In this document: piece after piece, positions 42,801 through 51,500 of the stretch
Numbering within the stretch: position 1 is the first letter of the stretch
Layout of the letters: the number at the start of each line of letters is the position of its first letter
Assembly: GCA_964396265.1 (NCBI GenBank)
Contig: CAYNEM010000010.1
Span: 48,161-112,160, forward strand
Length of the DNA stretch: 64,000 nucleotides
Source: EA-27 sp964396265
GTDB taxonomy: Archaea > Thermoplasmatota > Thermoplasmata > RBG-16-68-12 > EA-27
Direction: 5' to 3'
Notes under the pieces: generated by a model
What the model was told of the DNA's origin: nothing
What the model saw: only the letters and a program-made list of their open reading frames with translations
Databases searched by the model: none
Position numbers and translations under genes: made by a program

Positions 42801-45232
42801 TTCACCGCCAGATCGCCGCTCTCGATTGACTCGAGCACCTGTCGCGCGTGCTCGAGGTCCATGACCATGTAGAGGATCTCGCGGTACGTCTCCCGGATGA
42901 CGGGGAAGTCCTCGATCTCGTGGAGCCAGTCGAGGACCCGCTGCGACCGCATCTGCTGGCGGCCGATGCTGACCTGTCGCCCCTTGTACGACCGGAGGAT
43001 CATGAACGCGCGCGTCGCGCAGTGCCGGAACCTCTGCTTGAACAGCTCCGTGTTCCGCACCGCCTGCCTCAGCACCTCCTCGAGGTCTTTGCTCGCAAGG
43101 ATCTTTGCGAGCCCCTTGATCGCCACGCGCTTGGGGACCGTGAGCATGAAATTGTCGTCGGTGACGCTCACGCGGACGTTCGCCTTCACCTGCTGCGTCA
43201 GGCGGAACGCGTACGCGCGGCTCAGCGCGTCGTTCGTCCGACGCCCGAACGGAAAGTGGAACACGACGTTCCGGTTCCCCTTCGGGTCCACGTATCCCTC
43301 GACGAGGAGCTGCCGGTCGGTCGGGATGTCCGAGATGACAATCCTCTGCTCCTGGAAGTACGAGACGAGGGAGCGCGCGCTTCCTGCGTCGACGCGATAG
43401 TTCTCCATGAGCCACGCCATCGCGCCGTCCTCCCCGACCTCAGTAATCTTCGCCGCCAGATCCCCCCGGAACTGGCCCACGAGCAGGGACAGGTCGAACG
43501 AGCGCGGGAGCATCTCACCGGTCCACGAGGGGACGGTCGGACGTCGCCCGGCCGCGTCCTTCACGTAGACCGTCGTGCCGCGAGCCCGCAGGAACTGGTA
43601 CGTCCGGCCGCCAAGGACGAAGACGTCGCTGGGCTTCAGGTACTCCACGAAGCCCTCGCTCAGGTCCCCGAGCGGGGTGCCGCGCTCGCTGAAGACCTGG
43701 TACGAGCCCTCTTCAGGGATCGTACCCACGTTCGTGAAGTAGATGATGCGGGCGTCCCGCTTCTTCCCGAACCGCTTCTCCTCTTCGTCGTACCAGATCT
43801 TCGCGTACACGGGCACGTCAGGATTCCGGCTCGCGAGGTAGTTGAGGACGGACTCGAAGTCCTTCCACGGGAGGTCGTGGTACGCGTACGAACGCCGGAC
43901 GAGGTCGAAGGCCTCCTTCGCCTCCCACCGCTTCTCAAGGGACATCCCCACCAGGACTTGCGCGAGGACGTCGAGGGCGTTCGTCGGGATGTCGACCTTG
44001 TCGATCCTGTTGTCGTACGCGGCCTTCACGAGGGCCGTGCACTCCACGAGATCCCACGGCTCGAACACGACCATGCGGCCGTGGCTCGTTTCCCCGTACG
44101 CATGGCCCGCCCGCCCGATCCGCTGCAGGCCCTTCGCGACGCTCTTCGGGCTCCCGATCTGGACGACGAGATCGATGTACCCGATGTCGATGCCGAGCTC
44201 GAGGCTCGTGCTCGAGACCGCGGCCTTGAGGAGCCCGTCTTTCAGCTTCTGCTCCACCTCGAGGCGCGTGAGCTTCGACAGAGAGCCGTGGTGGGCCTCG
44301 AGGTCCTCCACCCCCCGTTCCTTGAGCTTGAACGAGACGTGCTCCGTCCCCGAACGCGTGTTCGTGAAGATCAGCGTTGTCCGGTGCTGCTCGATCATGT
44401 CGCTCAGCAGGGCGTACATCCGCGCGTTCGCGGACTCCATGTCGATCTCCGTCAGGTCCGGCACCGGACAGATGACCGCGAGGTCGAGCGACTTGCGGGA
44501 TTCGACCTCGACGACGTGCATCGGCCGGAGCTTCCCGCCGCGGAAGCCGGCGAGGAACCTCGCGACCTCCTCGATCGGGGCGATCGTCGCGCTCAGGCCG
44601 ATCCGGGTGAACTCCTTCGGGATGTTCTCCTGCAGCCGCTCCAGGGTGACGCTCAGCAGACCTCCGCGCTTGCTCGAGCAGATCTCGTGGATCTCGTCGA
44701 GGATCACCCACTGGACGCTGTCGAACTTCTCCCGGAACTTCGGCGCACTGAGGACGATCGCGAGGCTTTCCGGCGTGGTGATGAAGATGTGCGGCGGCCT
44801 CCGCGCCTGCCGCTGTCGCTCGCTCGGGCTCGTGTCCCCCGACCGGACGCCGACTCGGATCTGGGGCGCCACCTCGCCGATCTTGGCGGCGAGCTCCGTC
44901 ATCTCCCGCAGCGGCTGCTCCAGGTTCCGGTTGATGTCGTTCGCGAGGGCCTTGAGAGGGCTCACGTAGACGCAGTAGATCTTGTCCTCGAGCCTCCCCG
45001 TCTTCTGCAGGGAGTACAGCTCGTTGAGGACGGTGAGGAACGCCGTCAGGGTCTTCCCAGAGCCGGTCGGCGAGGAGACGAGGACGTTCTTTCGCTCGTG
45101 GATCAACGGGAGCGCGAACGCCTGGGGCTCCGTCAGGCCGGTGAAGGCGCTTCCGAACCAGCGGGCCACGAGGGGTTGCAGGAGGCCCAGGACCTCGTCC
45201 CGGCCCGCCGCTCGCGTCACCTTCCGTATCAC
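39806..45232 (-). CDS. Lhr-type superfamily 2 helicase with long C-terminal extension
   Basis: A 1808-residue DEAD/DEAH-box helicase of the Lhr family, 3'-5' translocases linked to DNA repair. Core motifs are TEPQAFALPLIHE (Q-like motif), SSPTGSGKTLTAFL (Walker A, about 57-61), VSPLKALANDINRNL, ITTPESLAIVLS, VILDEIHEI (about 179-182), LSATIAPIEE, ATSR-type LIFTNTRSGTEHVSF, and QRIGRAGHAYGE. After the core, the C-terminal half contains several winged-helix-like units (for example PLTAQDMAGVLDLETEIVAE and PVPFSGIKEYTRFRWDDLEA) and an Lhr-type C-terminal region. Most archaeal Lhr are about 900 residues, so this is long. The start is GTG 45232: GGAGG lies 7 bases upstream. Confidence 0.93.
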   Translation of the reverse strand: MIRKVTRAAGRDEVLGLLQPLVARWFGSAFTGLTEPQAFALPLIHERKNVLVSSPTGSGKTLTAFLTVLNELYSLQKTGRLEDKIYCVYVSPLKALANDINRNLEQPLREMTELAAKIGEVAPQIRVGVRSGDTSPSERQRQARRPPHIFITTPESLAIVLSAPKFREKFDSVQWVILDEIHEICSSKRGGLLSVTLERLQENIPKEFTRIGLSATIAPIEEVARFLAGFRGGKLRPMHVVEVESRKSLDLAVICPVPDLTEIDMESANARMYALLSDMIEQHRTTLIFTNTRSGTEHVSFKLKERGVEDLEAHHGSLSKLTRLEVEQKLKDGLLKAAVSSTSLELGIDIGYIDLVVQIGSPKSVAKGLQRIGRAGHAYGETSHGRMVVFEPWDLVECTALVKAAYDNRIDKVDIPTNALDVLAQVLVGMSLEKRWEAKEAFDLVRRSYAYHDLPWKDFESVLNYLASRNPDVPVYAKIWYDEEEKRFGKKRDARIIYFTNVGTIPEEGSYQVFSERGTPLGDLSEGFVEYLKPSDVFVLGGRTYQFLRARGTTVYVKDAAGRRPTVPSWTGEMLPRSFDLSLLVGQFRGDLAAKITEVGEDGAMAWLMENYRVDAGSARSLVSYFQEQRIVISDIPTDRQLLVEGYVDPKGNRNVVFHFPFGRRTNDALSRAYAFRLTQQVKANVRVSVTDDNFMLTVPKRVAIKGLAKILASKDLEEVLRQAVRNTELFKQRFRHCATRAFMILRSYKGRQVSIGRQQMRSQRVLDWLHEIEDFPVIRETYREILYMVMDLEHARQVLESIESGDLAVKYSDFAPLPSPFAHNVVLVGMSDIVLMEDRTSLLRELHREILKKVLPPEQIEGVQFPEAEIREYFRGKVPRVDRKEDVLDFLERVGAANLVQQKGPNPFDHTSRPFPEVRAWAGELMDAAKVQSVWTPKGILWCLTEEVPVFASLYAQKSRLKPPEERILKLVAAAPISHKDLLRKSKLPKEKFNDAVRKLERAYVVHRKGIEETVYLTREVQRGDFQKALDRVVLRTLEARGPLTAQDMAGVLDLETEIVAEALKDLENEGAVASGHFVLGEEYQYLAAKDLAKLEKKGETRKVFDEGVVKAFLLRKQLREFRDLDDYFDTFLEAGMAYDIAARIPSFLWEEWLSRREAGEILEGRFLAGRVRYVRAKDVQLFLSTYPREPLSEFEAKVLDLIRKNAQGLDLYAVASRVNEDAEVVKEALDKLDWDVYVIRKFHGTDAWASRNLYVAYEVKPEIPEGEAEERLVRHFLKAHGPVPFSGIKEYTRFRWDDLEAHVGRLESQGVVERVLVTGLKGEEEMLVLKDEVASLEATKPGDVRDGTRVLSLLDPWVQPLWAQIAARWGEGWFYVVVRDGELAGMVEKWEMSGAVEIREMDLVDPATLPDVLAACDRMMDFYRQRRFEVVRVTQALRTPVPDLSNAILKTFTAAGYIRIGDFAAKGDFVPRDFAPEDVLAYVFWRQGIHPDTRFDTPVDAARALGGLRSDFAARLRVRAFSSLEKLRKQGLLFPTAGIPAYVTFATLDQIGLFQRAKAIRLSPAMKDVLRIVKEEQPATRIRVHQQSSHGYAITNVSLKQLVEGNHVTRDGAGRYVTVSPPKMNAESARREVFRTIFRAFGIFSAENLSAYTRFEYSMADVRGMLRALEDEGTLAKGFFVRGERTLYWMLKEDLDVVGSIAFRDRFVLTMWDNLSVYLRRQMGERWEIGVSYLVFDGATPVAAFKAKKRKWRLDVSQFVGDPKARAIVKGWANANEVVVVEESGRIADDEIMEWYEKMYGRGGAN

Positions 45233-45280
45233 GTATGATCCTCCGGGGATAGTCGGAAAACGCTGGACATTGCGACGCGA

Positions 45281-45298
45281 CACAAAAAGCTTTTTGTG
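45281..45298. promoter_or_regulatory. 18-bp perfect palindrome upstream of the helicase
   Basis: CACAAAAAGCTTTTTGTG, a perfect inverted repeat centred about 57 bases upstream of GTG 45232. Its AT-rich core occupies the position expected for the helicase TATA box, so it may be both promoter and operator. It directly abuts the left direct repeat of the MITE-like element. Confidence 0.5.
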
Positions 45299-45304
45299 AG
45301 ACAC

Positions 45305-45428
45305 GGGCTTGTCACAAAGTTAGGGATAAGACCCACTTGGCGGTGACAGACTGGACGGTCCTCCTCCATAAGAGGCTCGCCCAGGGTCCTGCACCGCCCC
45401 TCGAAATCCCTAAAGAGTTGACAAGCCC
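45305..45428. mobile_element. MITE-like element with inverted ends and 9-bp direct repeats
   Basis: The 124-bp segment has imperfect terminal inverted repeats: GGGCTTGTCA, a 5-base gap and TTAGGGAT at the left (45305-45327), matched by ATCCCTAA, a 5-base gap and TGACAAGCCC at the right (45406-45428). It is flanked by the 9-bp direct repeat GTGAGACAC at 45296-45304 and 45429-45437, as expected for a target-site duplication. No ORF lies inside. Because the duplicated bases CAC/GTG are themselves complementary, the inverted ends extend by three more pairs. The parent transposase is not recognisable in the window. Confidence 0.6.
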
Positions 45429-45437
45429 GTGAGACAC

Positions 45438-45562
45438 CGCTTCCTTCAAGTACTGACGTTCCGTTGACCTCTTGCCTCGTGGGAGCGCGATGTGCTCTCG
45501 TCGATTCGAGGGGAGGGGAAACAATGGTCCAGTTCGATTGGTGCGCTTTAGTCGTGGCCATC
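45438..45562. other. Spacer between element and RHS gene
   Basis: 125 bases with no gene. It holds CTTTAGTCG near 45547 as a weak TATA candidate. Together with the element and the palindrome it makes the whole gap 45233-45576 non-coding. Confidence 0.5.
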
Positions 45563-45570
45563 AGGAGGTG
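45563..45570 (+). promoter_or_regulatory. Ribosome binding site deciding the RHS start
   Basis: AGGAGGTG, a near-perfect complement of an archaeal 16S rRNA 3' end, six bases before TTG 45577. It supports an unusual TTG start for the RHS gene, placing the signal peptide at the N-terminus. Confidence 0.75.
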
Positions 45571-45576
45571 TGAGCC

Positions 45577-48500
45577 TTGACCGCGGTCGTAGCGCGCTTT
45601 GGATGCATCGTTTCCTCCATGATGATGATCTTGCTAGCGTTCCAGGTTCTGGTTGCGAATGTGGCGGCGTCGCCCCCTCCGGGACCGCAGCCTACCGATC
45701 CCCCGGTTCCGCCTGGAGAGGGACCGTCGCCGGGCACCGGCCAGGAGGGTGGCGGGTTTGGACCGCAAAACGAGAGCGATCCCGATGGGATTCTGAACGT
45801 GACATACGAGGAGCCCTTGAACTCCACGGCGGCCTACGCCAATAATACGTTGCAGGCCTACGTGGTCGCTGCGAACACCTCGTACGTATACGTCACCTCT
45901 CTGGGCAACGTGACCTTCCCAGGCGCATCACCGCACATCATGTCCATCCAAGACTTGGACGAAAGGGTCATGGCGAGCGCAGCATCGTTCGTCGTCGAAG
46001 GGAACCTGGCAACGAGCATTTCCGGGAGTTACGTCCTCTCCGCGACGAACCAAACCTTTCACACTCGTTACAACGTGACGAGCGGAGGCGTCCAGCAGGG
46101 GACGCTGGATACGGTCGTGAACTTCCAGCCGCCCGCGTGGCCTTGGGGTGCCGCGGTCGTGCCCAAGATTACCGCGACGTTCGCGCTGGACGCGAATGCA
46201 ACCCTGACATCTTGGCACCTCCGATGGAAGATCATCACTCCCGCATGGTATCTCCGGAACGCGGAGAGCGGGACGTACTACTTCGGGGATCTCGCCTCGC
46301 CCGTCATGATGTGGAGCAGCCCCGTCGGCGCGCCGAGCGCCGCAGTCGGTTCTGTGGCCGACGTGCCATCGTGGAATTCGACGCTGGTCGCGAATTGGAC
46401 CGATGCGGTCACAGGCACCCTGTACGCCGGCCCCGTAACGATCGAATCAAACTACTCCGGCCATGGACTGATGGTCGCCTTCCCGAACGGCGTCGCCCAG
46501 ATAGACCCGACCCTGATCTCGAAGTCCGAGGATTCGTACGCGACGCGCTTCACCAATCAGAAGAAGGTGTTCTTCCACGACGGCCGGTACTATGCGTTCT
46601 TCTTTCATGGAACAGGCGTGACCAAGGGGATTCGGTACTCTGCAGGCCGTGAAGTAACGTCGACGACTGGCACGGCCAACGGGGGAGTGGTCTGGGACAC
46701 CCCGGTTCAGGTTGTTGGAAACGCCAAATCGTTACATGGGTTCGATGTTGACCATCGGGGGGGCCTCGTCGCTCTCGCTTGGGTGGAAGAGGCAGGCAGC
46801 GACCTCTACTTGAAATCGAAGCTTGGGGTCGTACGTGGTGGCCAGATTGATTGGCAGACCACCGACTTGATTGTAACGATGGGGGGGATAATACTAATCC
46901 CAAGCATTGCGATCGGCGCGGACGGCATCATCTGGGTCGCCGTACCGACCTTCAATTGCGGCTGTCAAACCCCTGAGATCACGGTTTTCCGCTCTGCCTT
47001 ACCATGGGCAGTGCCAGATGTCACATCGACCAGTTCCAGCCTGTCGGACGTGTGGACAATCGTTCGTCTCGTCCCGCACCCGAACGGGGACGTCACGCTC
47101 ATTTGGAGCGAATCTCCTCAGTCAGAGGTTTCGTGGAGAGTGTGGACCGCCGCTTCGGGATCGTGGTCCGTTTCAAGAGTCACGTCCGGGCTTGGGCTTC
47201 CCATCAATCTGTACAAACACGATCGGTTCACAGCGACAACCACACGCGACAGCACGAGTAGTCCGGGGGCGAGAGTGCTGTACATCGGGTCGGGCGGAGG
47301 TGTTTTCGCAACCACCCTGTATGCTACTTTCTTTACTGCACCGACCACCATTGACACCGGTCCCGCGTATTACCCGGCAATTCAAGCGGACGCGAACGAG
47401 GATCTACATATGTTCTGGACGGAGCGTCCTTGCAGTGCCTTCCAGCAGTGCGCGAAAAAGGTCTACTATCGATGGGAGACTGTCGCTGGGATCCTGAGTG
47501 ATACCAAGATCCCGTTCGCTCCGCGGGGAGATCCGAATTTCCTTTCGGCTGCCTTCCACGCGCAGAACCAGCGTGCGTTCTTGGTATATTCCGATGGCAG
47601 TACCACCAGCGCGGAAGTCTACTTCGCCTCCGTCCCCACGCGTCGCGGAGTCGGGGGGGTCGGTGCCTCCGCATGGGACCGGCCAGGGATAGGGTCCGGC
47701 GCGCCGGTTCGCCAGCTCTCGGAATTCCTCAATCCGGCGAATGGACTGTTGTACCTCAAGCAGACCGATATCTCCATCCCCGGGCGGGGGCTCGACCTGT
47801 CGATCGAGCGCGTCTATCGGACACCGGATGTATTTGTGAACACGAACGAACCGTGGGGATTCGAGAGCCCCGCGACGTACTCGGTCGGACAGGGCTGGGT
47901 CCTGAACTTCCCCTTCTTGACTCCCTTTTATATGCATCTCTGGGACGGCCAACGGTTCCTGCTCAAGTGGTTCGGGAACGTGTTCGAGAACAAGGACGGC
48001 GAATACTTCCGTCTCGAACGAGCGGCCGGCGGCGCGTATTACCTGTATACACGTTCAGGCGTCAAGTACAACTTTGTCACCTTTCCGAACGGAATTGCGC
48101 TCGAGATCATCACGGACACCAGTCTCAACCAGATCATCTTCAGTAACGTCCAGTATGGGACCAACGGCTACCGCCGGCTCAACGCGATCATCGACACGAT
48201 GGGACGACAGGTGTCTTTCGACTACGTGCCCTCAGGAACCTGTCCGGGCTCGAATGCGGAGCCGCCACGGATCTGCAAGGTGACCTACCAGGGACGGACG
48301 GTCCAGTACCAGTACTCCAATGGAAACGGTCCGCTCCTTGTGAGCGCGGTGTTTGATCCGCTGGGACTCGCGCTGATGACGCAGTACGAGTATTGCAGCA
48401 GCACATGCAGCGTCACGAACGTCTGGCTTCCCAAGGCCATCGTCTATCCGTCGGGGGCTCGCTCAGAGTTCTTGTGGCAGGCAGCCACCGTAGGTTCCGA

Positions 48501-51500
48501 CGCGATCGCGTACCTTGTTACCAGCCAGAGGCTGCTCTCCCTCGGGGTGCTCGTTCGGAAGAAGAATTACGACTACGATCTTGTGAACGGCGTGGTCGTC
48601 TACGCGAGGGTCTCTTACTACTCAGACTTGTCCACGATGAAGGGCTACGTGATGTACACGATGGACACGGTCACGAGTTCCATGGCCATGCTCACCGTTG
48701 AACGCCCGGCGGTCGGGCCGGACAAGAAACTGAGTCAGATCCGTCTATGGTATGGGGCGGGGGGCCGGGTCCTTCAGCAAGACGCCTTCGTGGGCGCCGC
48801 TTCGATCGACAGCGGAGTTCCGACGACTTCCACGTGGACGGAATACGACGAATACGGGAATCCCCTCTACGCGAGGGACGCCATGGGCGGGGAGACGCTC
48901 CTTTCGTACCTGAACTCGAATCGCCAGGGGTCGTTCAACGCCCCCGGGCGGCTCGATCCGACCGCCCCTCCCATAAACGGAAAGATTTGGTGGGAAACCT
49001 TTCAAGACCGATCTGTCTCGGATTGGACGCTGGATACCTTGAGCGGGCTTTGTCCTTATGGAACAATCGGTCTCGATTCGTCCAATTTCGCCACGAATCC
49101 TCCCTCCCTCAGTCTCGAAACGATTGCAAACGACTGCGGGAAAAGCGCCGCGGCCACCCACACGATCGCTGCGCAATCTGGAAAGCACGTCGTGAACGTC
49201 CTTGTACGCATGAGGGAGACCTCGAAAAGCCATTACATTAAGCTCCAAGCTGGGACTGTGGATCGCATCTCGATAAACTTCGACTCGGACGCAAAGATCA
49301 AGTTTACTGGAGGAACCTCCGGCTTCCCATCGTACGTCGCAAACCGCTGGTACACGGTGTCCATCTACGTGTTCGACAACTCTCTCAGTTACAACCTGTG
49401 GATTGACGGGCAAGCCCCGGCGCCTGGTACCTTTTCGATGTCGGGTTCCGGCGCGATCAATACGATTCGCTTCCAAGCCGGATTGTTCGGGTCGACCGCG
49501 AAAATGTGGGTCAACGAAGTCGGGGTCTTCAAAGACGCCACCGTCACGGTCAGCGACATCCAAGTGGGAACGCGCGTCCGCATCCTCGACGCCGCGACGG
49601 GTGCCCCCACGGGTCCCGCGTTCATGGTCTCCGGGGGAGTGGCATACGTGAACGCGCTGCCGTGGCAGTATCCACGGATCCAGCTGCAGGTCTTGGATTG
49701 GGAGTGGAACCCGATTTTCACGAGTCCTGCCCGCGAGATCTGGGGAGGCACCGCCTTCAAGTTCATCGAGCCCCAGTTCCTCTCCGGCTTCACCAAGACC
49801 TCTTCCGGATTCCTGCGGACGTTGTACCCATGGGTCGACGACACGATGCCCGGGACCGAAACCAAAGACCCGGAAGGATGGAGCTGGTCAGAAAGCGCGG
49901 ACGCGGTATCCGGCTCGAAGTACCATCAGAGCCTGCCGGCGCCAGCGAGGCACGGTCACGGTTTCAGGGATTCCAGCCCGTTCAACCCGTTTTCTTCAAG
50001 CAACTATCTGATCCAGTACATCTATCTCACCGGGCTGACGCCGACTTCGGAGGTCCTCCGGGCGTACCGGAACTCCAACACGGGAGCGTGGTACCGTTCC
50101 TTCTGGGGTGGCAGCTTCGATGGCTTCGGCGGAACGAACGGGTCCGATGCCCGACGCTGGATGGGCGTGGCTCCCCGTACGACCGGACGATGGATCGAGC
50201 TCATCGTCCAGCAGGAGGATGTCGGCCAGGGCGCGAACGGCTGGGACGCCATGAGCTACTATCTTGTCAGCGGGGGCGCAAGGTGGGACCTCACGGGACT
50301 CGGTGACGTGAATACGGGCAAACTCCGTGTCAGTGGGCTGCCCCCCAGCGGACAGGTCCGGGCGGTCCTCAAGGACGGCGTCTCCATAGCGGCGACGGCG
50401 GACGGGACTGGGTATGCAGAGATCCCGTTGTACGCGACCGCGAACGCCAACCGGAACGCTTTTCCGACTTCCGTTACGTTCACGCTGTTCCATTGGGATG
50501 CAGGACTCGGTCAATACGTGGCCGACTATGTGTCGCCGCGATTCGACAACGTGTTCGGAGGGGACGAGTTCCAGTGGGCGGGTTCCAACTTCTACGTGCC
50601 CGACGGCGCCGGCAATCCAATCTCGGTGAATCCGAACATCAAAGACCGGCTCTCCGGGACGCGGCGGATCCAGAGTGTGACGCCGTCCCTCATCCAAGAG
50701 ACACATTTCAAGTACGACGGGAAGGGGAACCTCCTCGAGACGAAAGCTAAAGCACCCAGCGGGACGTGGATCACGACCGCTCGCGATTACGACCTCTACG
50801 GGAACGTCTGGAAAGCCCGCTCTCTGTACGACGACACGCACACACACGAGACGACGTACAGCTATTCGGCGACCTACCAATACGCGTTTCTGACGGGCGT
50901 CGCGGACGGGACGTTCGGCACCTCCTCGTTCACTTACAAGTCGGACACAGGCGAGCTTGAGAGCGTCACGCCGCCCAAGGTCCCCGCGCAAATTACCGCC
51001 TACGAGTATGACGCGATAGGTCGGCCGACAAAGGTCACCCACCCAGGGGGCAAGAGCGTCACAAACGAGTACTTCGAGTCCGGCCGGCGCGTCGTCGTCA
51101 AGGACGAGTTGTACAGCAATCCTGACCGAAAACGCCAGACATGGCAATGCTACGACTCGATCGGCCGCCTAACGGATGTCCTGAGGTTCGGGGATGCGGG
51201 GCCATCCGGGTCGCCCTCGTGTGCGAGCTTCACGTCCTCCGGGTATTATTCATGGGAGAGATACACGTACAACTGGCAAGATCTGGTCACGATGTACATA
51301 AGCGCGATGGGCCGACAGTACGAGAAGGTGTACGACTTCCTCGGCCGGGTGACCCGGATCAAGAACCCGGACACGGTCTCCTGGGTCGACATCGCATACG
51401 ACGAGGCGGCGAACACGAAGACCGTGACCGCAACGACGGACGTACAAAGCGCGAGGAAGACCGTCTATCTCTACGACTGGAACGGCCGGTTGACGGAGGT

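Noticed and set aside
42848..45238. Long plus-strand open frame of about 800 codons
   Set aside because: It lies opposite the Lhr helicase, is rich in Arg/Asp/His/Glu typical of antisense frames in GC-rich DNA, and has no family motifs.
45305..45431. Inverted repeat as a large terminator or attachment site
   Set aside because: The arms are separated by about 80 bases and flanked by 9-bp direct repeats, which fits an inserted element better than a terminator; no integrase is nearby.
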